Part shown: in pieces, positions 34,369-44,058 of the stretch
Layout: each line of letters starts with the position of its first letter
Position numbering within the stretch: position 1 is the stretch's first letter
Assembly (NCBI GenBank): GCA_040386155.1
Contig: JAZKFZ010000003.1
Span: forward strand, 620,001 to 684,000
Length of the DNA: 64,000 nt
Direction: 5' to 3'
DNA from: M0103 sp040386155
GTDB taxonomy: Bacteria > Bacteroidota > Bacteroidia > Flavobacteriales_D > Crocinitomicaceae
Made by a program: the position numbers and the translations under genes
Notes under the pieces: model-generated
The model's database searches: none
The model's input: only the letters and a program-made list of their open reading frames with translations
What the model was told of the DNA's origin: nothing

Positions 34369-36465
34369 ATGACGAAAACTTTACTGCTGAGTATCATCGC
34401 ATTCCCCTTGAGTTATTTTGCCCAAAACAATACTATGAAAGAACCAATTGCACCTAAAACACCAAAGGAATTACAAATTCACAATCATACACGAACTGAC
34501 AATTATTTTTGGATGAATGAGCGCGATTCAAAACCAGTTCTCGATCATCTACAACTAGAAAACGACTATTCAAAAAACTATTTCTCCTCATTTAACTCAC
34601 TTACAGAGAACCTTTTAGATGAATTCGATAAACGAATTAACCCCAATGAAGTTGGTGCTTGGCATGAAGTGAATGGGAATGAATATCAAGTAAGAAGTCT
34701 TGAATCAAAAGATTACTCACAAATTTACCTGCGTAAAGGTGATAAGGAAATCCTTTTCCTTGATGAAAATGTGCGTGGCAATAAAAAATCGTATTACGAC
34801 TTAGCAGAATGGGCACCATCACCCAACAACGAATTAGTGGCCTTGAGCGAAGATTTTGTAGGGCGAAGAAAATACACCATTACCTTCCGCTATTTTTCAA
34901 AAGATAAGTTCTTGAAAGATAAAATTGTTGATACTGATGGCGCTGTTGTATGGGCAAATGACAATAAAACAGTGTATTATGTAAAGAAAGATCCACAGAC
35001 TTTACGCGAATTTCAGGTGTATCGTCACGTTTTAGGTTCAAAAGAAAAAGATGAACTCGTGTACCAAGAAAACGACGAGAAATTTGGAGTTGGAATTTCA
35101 AAATCCATCACCGACAAATACATCTATATTCACTCATACAGTTCAACTACTTCAGAAGTTCAGTTGATTGATGCTGATGTTCCAGCTGCAAAGCCAATTG
35201 TGTTCTTAGCTCGATCTAAAGGACATTTATATGATGTTGAGCATCATGAAAACGGTTTTTATATGATTTCTAATCACAATGCGAAGAATAGAAAAATTCT
35301 ATTTACACCCACCATACCTACTAACGTAGCAGATTGTAAAGATTTTATTGCACACGATAATGCCGTTTTAGTTGAAAATTTACTGGTGCTTAAAAACTTT
35401 ATTGTTACAGAAGAACGTACCAATGGACTTACCAAAATTCGCATTACTCGTTTGAGTTCAAACAACCATCATTACATTGAATTTCCTGAAGAAACCTATA
35501 TGACGGGGCTTTTTCACAATGAGAAATACAACACTGAAAATTTATTCTATCACTATAATTCATTTACTACACCTGCAACAGTGTATTGTTTGAATTTAAC
35601 AAATGATGTAAAAGTGGTGCATTATCAAACTGAATTATTAGACAAAACGTTTAATTCTCAGAATTATGAGTCGGAACGCATTTGGGCAACTGCAAACGAT
35701 GGAACTAAAATTCCAGTTTCTTTGGTGTATAAAAAAGGGATCGATTTAAAAAATGCGCCTTGTCTTTTGTATGGTTACGGATCATACGGACACACCATTC
35801 CAGATGCGTTTAGTGCGTATCGTTTAAGTTTATTGGATCGTGGTTTTGTCTTTGCAATTGCTCACATTCGCGGATCTCGCTACATGGGTGAGGAATGGTA
35901 CGAAGATGGTAAATTTCAAAAGAAAATAAATACGTTTACGGATTTCATTAATGCTGCAGAATACCTTGGATTAAAAGGATTTTGTGATCCCAATAAAATT
36001 TATGCGATGGGAGGAAGTGCCGGAGGTTTGTTGATGGGAGCAGTGACCAATATTGCACCGTACCAATGGAAAGGTGTTGTTGCACAAGTTCCTTTTGTAG
36101 ATGTCGTTACTACTATGTTGGATGAAACTATTCCGCTTACAGTTGGGGAATACGAAGAATGGGGAAATCCGAATGAAGAAGATTTTTACTATTACATGCT
36201 CAATTATTCCCCATACGATAACGTTAAAAAAATGGATTACCCAGCACTTTATGTAACAACAGGATACCACGATTCACAAGTGCAATATTGGGAACCAATG
36301 AAGTGGGTAGCAAAATTACGTGAGCTGCGCACCAACACAAATCCATTGATTTTTGACTGCAACATGGATGCTGGTCATGGTGGTGGTTCTGGTCGAACAC
36401 AAGAGCGCATTGAAAAAGCCAAGGAATTTTCTTTCTTATTGAATCTTGAAGGCATTACAAAGTAA
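34369..36465 (+). CDS. Secreted S9A prolyl oligopeptidase / oligopeptidase B
   Basis: 698 aa. A short signal peptide (MTKTLLLSIIAFPLSYFAQ) precedes a seven-bladed beta-propeller (about 60-420) and an alpha/beta hydrolase domain (about 425-698). The catalytic Ser lies in GGSAGG near residue 549, the Asp in GYHDSQV near 635 and the His in DAGHGGGSG near 669. The HIRGSRYMGEEWYEDGKF block is typical of oligopeptidase B (PtrB), which cuts short peptides after basic residues. Export to the periplasm suggests peptide scavenging. The 3' end overlaps the next gene by 20 nt. Confidence 0.93.
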   Translation: MTKTLLLSIIAFPLSYFAQNNTMKEPIAPKTPKELQIHNHTRTDNYFWMNERDSKPVLDHLQLENDYSKNYFSSFNSLTENLLDEFDKRINPNEVGAWHEVNGNEYQVRSLESKDYSQIYLRKGDKEILFLDENVRGNKKSYYDLAEWAPSPNNELVALSEDFVGRRKYTITFRYFSKDKFLKDKIVDTDGAVVWANDNKTVYYVKKDPQTLREFQVYRHVLGSKEKDELVYQENDEKFGVGISKSITDKYIYIHSYSSTTSEVQLIDADVPAAKPIVFLARSKGHLYDVEHHENGFYMISNHNAKNRKILFTPTIPTNVADCKDFIAHDNAVLVENLLVLKNFIVTEERTNGLTKIRITRLSSNNHHYIEFPEETYMTGLFHNEKYNTENLFYHYNSFTTPATVYCLNLTNDVKVVHYQTELLDKTFNSQNYESERIWATANDGTKIPVSLVYKKGIDLKNAPCLLYGYGSYGHTIPDAFSAYRLSLLDRGFVFAIAHIRGSRYMGEEWYEDGKFQKKINTFTDFINAAEYLGLKGFCDPNKIYAMGGSAGGLLMGAVTNIAPYQWKGVVAQVPFVDVVTTMLDETIPLTVGEYEEWGNPNEEDFYYYMLNYSPYDNVKKMDYPALYVTTGYHDSQVQYWEPMKWVAKLRELRTNTNPLIFDCNMDAGHGGGSGRTQERIEKAKEFSFLLNLEGITK

Positions 36466-37438
36466 GCTCGCGTTATTTTTTATACTGATTGGGACAAGTG
36501 CTTGGGCTCAAACCGATACTTCTGCCTATAATTCATATAAGGAGAAAATTGTATTGTACACAGACATTGGATTTTCGACTTCACCATTTGCTATTAAGAC
36601 CGAGTTCTCGGAACTTACCAAAAAACTGCAGTACCGCAATAACTTCAAACTTGCCTTTGGTTTTGGTATAGCCTACAAGTGGTTTGGATTTCGGCTAGGA
36701 ATTTCGGCATTTAACATGCTTCCTTCATCAAAATATGGAAAATCGCAACAATTCAATTTAGGGGTTGATTTTACAATCAAGAAAATGTACTTCGATATCG
36801 ATTTTCGCAATTTGAAAGGTTATGCAGTAAAAAATGCATATAAATGGAATGATTCGTTGAGTAGTCAGCAACCTCATGACACGTTAGCTACTATTAATAC
36901 ATCTAGCTTTTCGATTAACTCATGGTATTTCCATGATAAAAATTTTAAAATTTCAACAGTAAAAGGCTTGAAAGGAAATTACAAACGCCCTGTGCATACT
37001 TGGTATGTTAAGGGAACCCTTAATTTCTTTGGAGTTACTAACACTGGTGCCCCTGTCATTCCGCTTGAAATTGCTGATTCATCCTCGACCAAATCATTTT
37101 CTACCTATTACAGTGCATTTGATTTTGGAGCACTTCCTGGGTATGCGTATGTCAACAGAATTAAAAATTGGCAATTTGCTGCAGCGCTTGGTTTTGGTGC
37201 TGTAATTCAGTCAAAATTTCACGAAATAAACAATAAAAACCAAACCTTTATTGGATTAGCTCCGCGTTACGACATCAAGTTATATGGTGGTTACAATACC
37301 GAAAAATGGTTTGTAATGCTTTTAACCGATTTCGATAATAAATCAATTCACTATAATGATGTGAGCTATAGCCAATTCTTCTATACCTTAAGGTTAACAG
37401 CGGGAATTCGCTTCGACAAAAAAGAGAAGAAGAAGTGA
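36446..37438 (+). CDS. Outer-membrane beta-barrel-like protein (DUF4421-like)
   Basis: 330 aa. Signal peptide of about 21 residues (ends SAWAQ). The rest alternates polar and aromatic residues in short strands, such as FGFGIAYKWFGFRLGIS, FTIKKMYFDIDFRN and FAAALGFGAV, consistent with a beta-barrel. The overall form fits DUF4421, a Bacteroidota family of unknown function, though I place it by memory only. The ATG lies inside the end of the peptidase gene (20-nt overlap), so translation is probably coupled. It has no terminator that I recognise; an 8-bp dyad TAGATCTT/AAGATCTA (37450-37490) follows without a T run. Confidence 0.75.
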   Translation: MKALQSKLALFFILIGTSAWAQTDTSAYNSYKEKIVLYTDIGFSTSPFAIKTEFSELTKKLQYRNNFKLAFGFGIAYKWFGFRLGISAFNMLPSSKYGKSQQFNLGVDFTIKKMYFDIDFRNLKGYAVKNAYKWNDSLSSQQPHDTLATINTSSFSINSWYFHDKNFKISTVKGLKGNYKRPVHTWYVKGTLNFFGVTNTGAPVIPLEIADSSSTKSFSTYYSAFDFGALPGYAYVNRIKNWQFAAALGFGAVIQSKFHEINNKNQTFIGLAPRYDIKLYGGYNTEKWFVMLLTDFDNKSIHYNDVSYSQFFYTLRLTAGIRFDKKEKKK

Positions 37439-37653
37439 ATAGACAAAAGTAGATCTTTCCCACAATGTGAAAATTAAGCACTAAGATCTATTAATTCACC
37501 TAAAATTCAACTTTTCCAAGTCAATTACAATTTACTTGCTATATTAGTAATGTAAAATCTACTTCTACTACATAAACCATAGGGCAAAAGATTCAATTGA
37601 GGCGATTACTTCTGCTTCAACATCTTGATTATTAAACTTCTAAATTTAATGCT

Positions 37654-39459
37654 ATGAAAAATCAATTACTACAATTCAAAATTATTGTTCTCGGCACCAT
37701 TTTGTTTACCTTTTCAACAAGCACTCTTTTCTCTCAAGCGGCAAGCGCAACGTATGCGCTAACAGCAAATGGGAATGCTGCAATTGTTGGAAACATTACT
37801 GCGGGTGCTGTATCGACGGGTGCTGGTTACCGGCCTGGAGGAATTAGCGCAATGAGCTATACTGCGAATGGCGTGAGCTCCACCAATTGGATAAGTTATT
37901 CTTATACCACTTTTGATATTAACAGTTCGTTTTACAATCAAGATTACTATCAATATTCTGTTAGTCCAACTGCTGGGAACAATTTAACTGTCACTACCAT
38001 CTCTTTGCAAGCCTCAGCATCCACTTCAACACCAGCTTGGTTTGTATATTATTCATTAGATAATTTTGCTACTTCCTTTCAATTAGGGGCTGTAAGTGGT
38101 ACAAATTTCACAGGATTAAATATTCTAGTTCCAGACGGAAGTACTTTGCGAGTTAGAGTGTTTGGAATGGATCTAGTGGCAAACACTACCGCATTCAGAA
38201 ATAAGTCAGTTGTAATTAGTGGAACTACCGCTGCGGCTTGCTCAACACCTGCGCAGCCAGCTAGCATTTTTGGAATTGCAACCTTATGTCCAGGAGTAAC
38301 TCAAAATTATTCCGTGGTCAACAATCCTAGTGCTACAAGTTACACTTGGACCTTACCCGTTGGTTGGAGTGGTTCAAGTACTACAAATAGCATCAGCGCA
38401 ACGACTGGAGCAAGCAGTGGTACAATTACCGTTACAGCAAATAATGCTTGTGGTAGTTCAGCCGTTCAAACATATAGCGTAACAGTAAATTCAGTGCCAG
38501 CTCAACCTGTTGCTATTATTGGAGCTTCGCAAGTATGCCCTGGATCATCTCAAACTTTTTCTGTAGCAAGTGATCCTGCTGCCAACAATTACACGTGGAC
38601 AGTACCAAGCGGATGGAGTGGTTTTAGCTCTTCGAATAGTATTACTTCCACTGTTGGAGCAATGGCTGGAAATATCACTGTAACAGCAAACAATGGTTGT
38701 GGTAGTTCAACTCCTCAAGTCCTTAGCCCTACGATTATTACTACGCCTGCCATTCCTTCTGCGATTTCTGGAGACATGTTCTTGTGTGATTTGGAAACTG
38801 AGACGTATTCAGTAGTAAATGATCCAAGCGCTACTTCTTACACATGGACATTGCCAAATAACTGGACAGGAACAAGCACAAGCAATTCCATCGAAGCAAC
38901 AAATAGTGCAAACGGTGGTGATGTTACAGTAACAGCAAGTAATTCGTGTGGCACTTCATTGCCTCAAACAATCAGCACAGTATTTACTACTATTTCAAAT
39001 GCTGTTTCTGTGAATGGAGCTACATTAACAGCTGATCAAGCTGGTGCAACTTATCAATGGGTAGATTGCGATAATTCGAATGATCCAATTTTTGGTGAAA
39101 CGTCTCAGTCATTTACACCAACTAGCAATGGAAACTACGCTGTAATTATTGAGTTAAACACTTGTATTGAAACATCGTCTTGTACTGCTGTTACAACGGT
39201 AAATTTAGATGAAATTGCATTTAACAATCTAGTAGTATCTCCCAATCCAAGTAATGGAATTTTCACTATTAAAATGGATCAAACTTTCGATGATGAAAAG
39301 TTAGTTCTACTGAATTTCGCTGGTCAAACGATTGAAAACAATGTAATTTTCAATGGTGCGGAGATTTCAATTAATATTGCTGAACAGCCAAATGGAATTT
39401 ACTTTCTGAGAATCAGTAATCAAACAGAAGTATCCACCATCAAACTTATTAAACAATAA
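37654..39459 (+). CDS. Secreted PKD-like repeat protein with T9SS tail
   Basis: 601 aa. After a signal peptide (about 1-28, ends TLFSQ) comes a beta-rich N-terminal domain (about 30-190) of unknown type. Three PKD/Ig-like repeats follow at about 196-275, 285-365 and 375-445; each has a Cys-Pro or Leu-Cys start, SATSYTWTLP-type strands and a TVTANNxCGSS end. The tail (about 520-601) is a T9SS type A sorting domain: VSPNPSNGIFTI at its start, YFLRISN...IKLIKQ at its end. A surface or secreted protein whose ligand is unknown. PorX, coded in the window, controls this route in related bacteria. Confidence 0.9.
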   Translation: MKNQLLQFKIIVLGTILFTFSTSTLFSQAASATYALTANGNAAIVGNITAGAVSTGAGYRPGGISAMSYTANGVSSTNWISYSYTTFDINSSFYNQDYYQYSVSPTAGNNLTVTTISLQASASTSTPAWFVYYSLDNFATSFQLGAVSGTNFTGLNILVPDGSTLRVRVFGMDLVANTTAFRNKSVVISGTTAAACSTPAQPASIFGIATLCPGVTQNYSVVNNPSATSYTWTLPVGWSGSSTTNSISATTGASSGTITVTANNACGSSAVQTYSVTVNSVPAQPVAIIGASQVCPGSSQTFSVASDPAANNYTWTVPSGWSGFSSSNSITSTVGAMAGNITVTANNGCGSSTPQVLSPTIITTPAIPSAISGDMFLCDLETETYSVVNDPSATSYTWTLPNNWTGTSTSNSIEATNSANGGDVTVTASNSCGTSLPQTISTVFTTISNAVSVNGATLTADQAGATYQWVDCDNSNDPIFGETSQSFTPTSNGNYAVIIELNTCIETSSCTAVTTVNLDEIAFNNLVVSPNPSNGIFTIKMDQTFDDEKLVLLNFAGQTIENNVIFNGAEISINIAEQPNGIYFLRISNQTEVSTIKLIKQ

Positions 39460-39470
39460 CAGTTTTAAAG

Positions 39471-39499
39471 GCGGAATATTTGATTCCGCTTTTTTTTTT
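39471..39499 (+). terminator. Rho-independent terminator of the PKD/T9SS gene
   Basis: GCGGAAT (39471-39477) pairs with ATTCCGC (39483-39489), loop of 5, then ten T. Confidence 0.9.
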
Positions 39500-39527
39500 A
39501 GTTCTTAATTTAGTTCAATTTAGTCCT

Positions 39528-40031
39528 GTGCAAGTTAAAGTAGCTATTAATACAATCTTCTATTGCTCACTTGAAAGAGCATTTAAAACACCCTTGCTGT
39601 GCGATGTTTCTAAAATTCACACGGGTTATGGTGTAATGCCCAAAGTAACGCACTGCACAGAGGATGAAAACTGGGGACAAGTGGGAGCTCGAAAAAAGGT
39701 GTTTGTCGCAAAGTCGATTTCTCAGAAAGGTGGATTTGCTTCTGTTGACAGTATACTTGAACGCGAGGAAAATTACTATTGGAAATTTGAAGTCGGTGAT
39801 TTTCAATCTTGGATGCTGGGTTTCACTCGATTTACAGGAGAATGGAAAACGACAGAGCTAGAGGAAAATAAAATCAATGTTGAATACACCTATACTTTGC
39901 ACTCTAATTCCCCATTTCTTTCTCCATTAAATTATCTTTTCGCAAAGACCTTTTGGAAAATCTACATGAAAAGAGCACTAGAAAATGTGAGAAAAATGAC
40001 TGTCGACAAAGAACCTTATCAATATCCGTAA
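39528..40031 (+). CDS. SRPBCC (START-like) fold protein
   Basis: About 167 aa from the GTG at 39528 (VQVKVAINTIFYCSLERAFK). The open frame extends left to 39480 with a TTG, but that would start inside the terminator stem, so GTG is preferred. It opens with a beta strand and helix like polyketide-cyclase/START proteins, has the long beta-sheet middle (VGARKKVFVAKS, SVDSILEREENYYWKFEV) and ends in the long C-terminal helix (LFAKTFWKIYMKRALENV). Such proteins bind hydrophobic ligands; the ligand is unknown. A single gene, convergent with 40051-40527 with only 19 nt between. Confidence 0.75.
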   Translation: MQVKVAINTIFYCSLERAFKTPLLCDVSKIHTGYGVMPKVTHCTEDENWGQVGARKKVFVAKSISQKGGFASVDSILEREENYYWKFEVGDFQSWMLGFTRFTGEWKTTELEENKINVEYTYTLHSNSPFLSPLNYLFAKTFWKIYMKRALENVRKMTVDKEPYQYP

Positions 40032-40050
40032 GGCAAATCGATACTAAACG

Positions 40051-40527
40051 TTAGGCCATTTGTTTAAGTAGAATACTATCAGCCACTGGAATCAACCATG
40101 CATTGCGGAATTCACCCAAATTTGCAATCATCGGATTGAATAAGTTCGCATCCGCATTCGCACCTAGATCGGACAAATGAACTCGATTGAAACTATCTTC
40201 CGATTTTACCCACAAATTCAAACGATCGAAGAAATTAATTTTTAATGCTGTTCCAATTTCTTTTACAAATCGAACTGAAGAATCTATCGAACAACCTGAT
40301 GCATTTACCATTGCTTCGTTGACAGTAAAAACTATGAAACGATTTTCAAACACCTTTCCATCTGCTGTCAATTCTTTGCCGTGATTGTTCCATCCCAACA
40401 AAAATTGCTGAATATTTTCATTGATCCAAGCCTCTTCTTCGGCTGAAAAAACTCTGTCTGCCGCATACACCCACAATCGTGAGGAGTCTGGCATTGCGCT
40501 AAAGCTGTTCTTATAATTCGGCTGCAT
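40051..40527 (-). CDS. Conserved Bacteroidota protein, function unknown
   Basis: 158 aa. Homologues in Bacteroidota are often labelled ABC transporter ATPase, but no Walker A, signature or Walker B is present, so that name should not be used. Visible features: SRLWVYAADRVFSAEEEAWI at 16-35 and an internal block FIVFTVNEAMVNASGCSIDSS (trimmed here; about 64-84) with a Cys in SGCSIDSS. There is no signal or membrane segment. Its start overlaps the end of the CCG Fe-S gene by 17 nt, and it is the last gene of the amidase/MlaD/Fe-S operon. Confidence 0.8.
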   Translation of the reverse strand: MQPNYKNSFSAMPDSSRLWVYAADRVFSAEEEAWINENIQQFLLGWNNHGKELTADGKVFENRFIVFTVNEAMVNASGCSIDSSVRFVKEIGTALKINFFDRLNLWVKSEDSFNRVHLSDLGANADANLFNPMIANLGEFRNAWLIPVADSILLKQMA

Positions 40528-41302
40528 TTGCTATCAATTCGGCAACGTCTAAGACTTCAATATCACCTTCTTTATTGAAATGTTTAACGCCATCAGTCAT
40601 CATTGTATTACAAAACGGGCAACCAGTGGCAATCACATTCGGGGCCACTTCCAAAGCATCTTCAGTACGTTCCACGTTTATTTCTTTATTGCCATGCTCA
40701 GCTTCCTTGAACATTTGAGCACCGCCTGCACCACAACATAATCCTGTTGTTTTACATCGTTTCATCTCCACCAATTCTGCGTCTAACTTTTCGATTAATT
40801 CACGAGGCGCCTCGTACACATCATTGGCTCTTCCTAAATAGCATGGATCATGAAAGGTAATCTTCTTTCCTTTGTAAACGCCTCCTCCTTTCAAAGTCAA
40901 CTTTCCTGTATTGATCAAGTCTTGAATTAATTGAGTATGATGAATTACTTCATATTTCCCACCTAATTCTGGGTATTCATTCTTTAGCGTATTAAAGCAA
41001 TGTGGACAGGCAGTGACGATTTTTTTCACTTCATAGCCATCCAACACTTGAATGTTCATCATAGCTTGCATTTGGAAAGTAAATTCATTTCCAGCACGTT
41101 TTGCAGGATCTCCAGTACAGCTTTCTTCCGTTCCAAGCACAGCAAAATTCACATCACACGCATTCAAAATCTTCACCAATGCCTTTGTAATTTTTTTTGC
41201 TCTATCATCAAAACTACCTGAACAACCAACCCAAAATAAAATATCAGGCGCCTGACCGCTCGCGAAAGCTTCAGCCATTGTAGGAATTTTCAAAGTACTC
41301 AT
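40511..41302 (-). CDS. CCG-domain Fe-S oxidoreductase subunit (HdrB/LldE-like)
   Basis: 263 aa with two Cys-rich CCG domains. The first has FWVGCSGSFDD, GTEESCTGDPAKR and TACPHCFNTLKNEYPEL; the second has HDPCYLGR, TTGLCCGAGGAQMF and TGCPFCNTMM. Such domains bind an unusual cluster or zinc in heterodisulfide reductase B, GlpC and LldE. With the membrane Fe-S protein (41681-43012) it forms a likely quinone-linked redox complex; donor and acceptor are unknown. The SKYDA-repeat gene lies between the two partners. Overlaps the downstream gene by 17 nt. Confidence 0.9.
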   Translation of the reverse strand: MSTLKIPTMAEAFASGQAPDILFWVGCSGSFDDRAKKITKALVKILNACDVNFAVLGTEESCTGDPAKRAGNEFTFQMQAMMNIQVLDGYEVKKIVTACPHCFNTLKNEYPELGGKYEVIHHTQLIQDLINTGKLTLKGGGVYKGKKITFHDPCYLGRANDVYEAPRELIEKLDAELVEMKRCKTTGLCCGAGGAQMFKEAEHGNKEINVERTEDALEVAPNVIATGCPFCNTMMTDGVKHFNKEGDIEVLDVAELIANAAEL

Positions 41303-41324
41303 ATCTATTGAGAATTTTATAAGC

Positions 41325-41657
41325 TTAGTACATTAATTGCTTTTTGGAGCTAGTTCTCCATTCTGCGTCATATTTGCTATCCGAGAAATATATAATCAAG
41401 TCTGCATCGTACTTACTATCTACAAAGAAAATTTTCTTTTTAGCGTCATATTTACTACTTGCGAAGAACCATCGTCCATCGTTATCACCTGCATCATACT
41501 TTGATGTGCATTTAAACACAACTAAATCAGCATCGTATTTTGAACTTGCTACAAACACTTTCACGTCTGCATCATATTTACTATCAACAGAAAACACTGT
41601 CTGTGAAAAAAGCACAGAACTACTTAAAAGTAAAATAGAAAAAAGTAAAACCTTCAT
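41325..41657 (-). CDS. Secreted SKYDA-repeat protein (DUF6150-like)
   Basis: 110 aa. A signal peptide (about 1-19, ends VLFSQ) is followed by six copies of Ser-Lys-Tyr-Asp-Ala at 26-30, 39-43, 52-56, 68-72, 81-85 and 94-98. The period is 13 residues except one gap of 16. Between copies lie two short hydrophobic strands, for example DVKVFVAS and DLVVFKCT, so a beta-hairpin or solenoid is likely. I place it in DUF6150 from memory; function unknown. It should be periplasmic or outside the cell. It sits 22 nt before the CCG gene and 23 nt after the membrane Fe-S gene in the same direction. Confidence 0.85.
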   Translation of the reverse strand: MKVLLFSILLLSSSVLFSQTVFSVDSKYDADVKVFVASSKYDADLVVFKCTSKYDAGDNDGRWFFASSKYDAKKKIFFVDSKYDADLIIYFSDSKYDAEWRTSSKKQLMY

Positions 41658-41680
41658 AAATTATAGTTGTTAAATAAGTA

Positions 41681-43012
41681 TCAATCCTCTGAAGCCCAGT
41701 TCAGACGATCAGTCGGCGAAAATTGCCAAGGCGCACCATTGTTTTCGATGTTGGTCAACATTCCTGTTAATTCAGTTGGTACTTTTGACTCCTCCATCAC
41801 TAAGAATCGTCGTAAGTCAACGATGATCGAAAGTGGATCAATGTTTACCGGACATTCCTGAACACATGCGTTGCATGAAGTACAAGCCCATAATTCTTCT
41901 TCCGTAATGTAATCGCCCAGCAAACTTTTACCATCTGAATAATCTTTTCCGTGCTTACGAATGTTTTTACCTACTTCCTCCAATCGATCACGTGTGTCCA
42001 TCATGATTTTTCGAGGAGATAGTAATTTACCAGTAATATTGGCAGGACAAGAAGAAGTACAACGACCACACTCTGTGCATGTGTAGGCATCCAACAAGTT
42101 TTTCCATGTTAAATCGGTCACATCTTTCGCTCCAAAACGCTGTGGTGCAGCATCTGAAGCTGGCGCCGCGTATGGGTCAGCACTAGGATCTAACATCAAT
42201 TTCACTTCATTCGTTACCGACTCCATGTTAGTAAATTGACCTTTCTTGTTCAAATTGGCATAATATGTATTTGGGAATGCCAAAATGATGTGCAAATGCT
42301 TCGAAAATGGTAAATAATTCAAGAAGGTAAATACCATTGCAAGGTGACCCCACCATCCTACTCTTTCTACAATGTGTAATGCATGATCAGACAAACCTCC
42401 AAAAAATAAAGGTCCTAAAAATGTTGAAACAGAAAATCCAAGTGAGCCATCCGCTAAATTTTCAGCATGCGACATTCCTCGTGTGTAAAGAACCTCATCA
42501 GCCCCATTCATCATGAAAATAAAGGTCAACAAGATGATTTCAAAAAACAAGATTAGATTGGCATCTAGTTTTGCCCAACCCGCCAATTCTTTCATAGTAA
42601 ATCGAGGTAACTTCAATAAGTTTCGTCGGGCTAGGAAAGCAATCGTAGCAAAGAATGTCAGTAAAGAAAGAATTTCAATAAAACTGATAATGAAGGTGTA
42701 AAATCCGCCTAAACTTGGACGAAAAATACGGTGAGTACCAGCAAATCCATCGACAAAAATCTCAATTAATTCGATTTGAGTAATAACGAATGAAGAATAA
42801 ATCAGCAAGTGTAAAAGTGCAGGTATAGGTCGCTGGAACATTTTCTTTTGACCAAGCGCCACTAAGAACATGTTTCTCCACCGCTCCGACTTATTATCAG
42901 ACCGATCAATCGCTTGACCAAGTTGAATATTTTTCTTAATTTGAAGGGCATTGTAAGTAAAAAAGCCCATCGAAGCAAACAGTAAAACTGCAAATACAAC
43001 AGTAGCAATCAT
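41681..43012 (-). CDS. Membrane Fe-S protein with two 4Fe-4S sites
   Basis: 443 aa. The N-terminal half has five or six membrane helices (about 3-25, 65-85, 100-125, 155-175, 195-225), like a NarI/HdrE-type b-haem subunit. The C-terminal half has two ferredoxin motifs, CTECGRCTSSCPA near 315 and CTSCNACVQECPV near 395. It probably passes electrons between the quinone pool and the CCG partner coded at 40511-41302. Its stop is 5 nt from the mlaD-like gene upstream. The arrangement is common in Bacteroidota, and the physiological role is not settled. Confidence 0.9.
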   Translation of the reverse strand: MIATVVFAVLLFASMGFFTYNALQIKKNIQLGQAIDRSDNKSERWRNMFLVALGQKKMFQRPIPALLHLLIYSSFVITQIELIEIFVDGFAGTHRIFRPSLGGFYTFIISFIEILSLLTFFATIAFLARRNLLKLPRFTMKELAGWAKLDANLILFFEIILLTFIFMMNGADEVLYTRGMSHAENLADGSLGFSVSTFLGPLFFGGLSDHALHIVERVGWWGHLAMVFTFLNYLPFSKHLHIILAFPNTYYANLNKKGQFTNMESVTNEVKLMLDPSADPYAAPASDAAPQRFGAKDVTDLTWKNLLDAYTCTECGRCTSSCPANITGKLLSPRKIMMDTRDRLEEVGKNIRKHGKDYSDGKSLLGDYITEEELWACTSCNACVQECPVNIDPLSIIVDLRRFLVMEESKVPTELTGMLTNIENNGAPWQFSPTDRLNWASED

Positions 43013-43017
43013 AATTT

Positions 43018-44052
43018 CTATGGAATCGAATCAATTAATTGGCGAAATTTCTTCTCTTCGCTGGTTGTCATAGGAACACCTTTTGTTTTTGCACCGAATA
43101 CGGAGAAGTGAATATAACGTTCTGGATGGAGTTGCAGATCATTCACAAGATTTTGAAGTTCCTGATTTGTTTCCACCAATTCTTTGTACAGCGCTTCGTC
43201 GCCTAATAATTTCCCAAGGGTTCCTTCTCCATTCTTGGCCTTATCTAGTACATCATTCACCGATTTAAGCGTAGCCGAAGCATTACTAATTACACTTTTG
43301 AAATCTGCAGTCACTAAATCGTCTGTAATCTTTTTAACATTCCCAACAACAGCTGCCACTTGCTCATTACTTTTCTTAAGGTTGGCTGTAATACTTTCCA
43401 CGTTGGAAAATATTTTACTTAATTTAATTTTTTCTTCGGTCACTAAAAGATCAACTTCTTCTGCTACACTTCCAAAACGCTTAATGGCCGTTTTCACTTC
43501 CTTTAAAGAGCCTTGAAGTTCGCTTGTTGCAGTTGTGTCCCAGAATGCAGACAAGGAAAGAGCCATTTTATCTACGGTAGCCATAATTCCTTGCACACGT
43601 TGCACGATAGGATCCGCGTATGATTTCACCTGAGCTATCATATCTGCAGCCAAGGTCCCTGGAATTTCTTCCCCTGGCTTATAATTTCCTTTCGACAAAT
43701 CATAACTCAAGTGAACAATTAATGCCTTGTTGAATAAATCAAGTGATCCAATTTCAACGGTAGACCCTCTTGGGATTTTCACATCGTCGTTATTGATATT
43801 AAAGTACACTTTAATTTGACGGTTTGGATTTGTTCCACCAACATATTCCACTTTGGTTACTTTTCCGACGATGGCGCCATTTAAGGTCACATTACTTGCA
43901 GCAGCCAACTGTCCAGTATTCGCAAAATAAGCAGTGAACTTATCGTCACCACCAAAAAAACTACTTCCCTTAAGGAAGTTAATACCTAAGACAAAGAGAA
44001 CAATTGCAGCAATTGCAATAACACCCGTTTTTAATTCTTTTGAGATTTTCAA
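43018..44052 (-). CDS. MlaD family (MCE domain) lipid transport protein
   Basis: 344 aa. One N-terminal membrane anchor (about 9-28), then the MCE domain (about 35-120: FTAYFANTGQLAAASNVTLNG, trimmed; IVGKVTKVEYV). A long helical region with Val/Leu heptads (about 165-310) follows. MCE proteins form rings or tubes that carry phospholipids between inner and outer membranes. The mlaE and mlaF partners are not in the window. It lies 6 nt after the amidase gene and 5 nt before the membrane Fe-S gene, so it shares their transcript. Confidence 0.92.
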   Translation of the reverse strand: MKISKELKTGVIAIAAIVLFVLGINFLKGSSFFGGDDKFTAYFANTGQLAAASNVTLNGAIVGKVTKVEYVGGTNPNRQIKVYFNINNDDVKIPRGSTVEIGSLDLFNKALIVHLSYDLSKGNYKPGEEIPGTLAADMIAQVKSYADPIVQRVQGIMATVDKMALSLSAFWDTTATSELQGSLKEVKTAIKRFGSVAEEVDLLVTEEKIKLSKIFSNVESITANLKKSNEQVAAVVGNVKKITDDLVTADFKSVISNASATLKSVNDVLDKAKNGEGTLGKLLGDEALYKELVETNQELQNLVNDLQLHPERYIHFSVFGAKTKGVPMTTSEEKKFRQLIDSIP

Positions 44053-44058
44053 AGCCTT

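Noticed and set aside
37450..37490. Terminator after the DUF4421-like gene
   Set aside because: The dyad TAGATCTT/AAGATCTA has a 25-nt loop and no T run.
40051..40527. ABC transporter ATPase label often given to homologues
   Set aside because: No Walker A, signature or Walker B motif is present.
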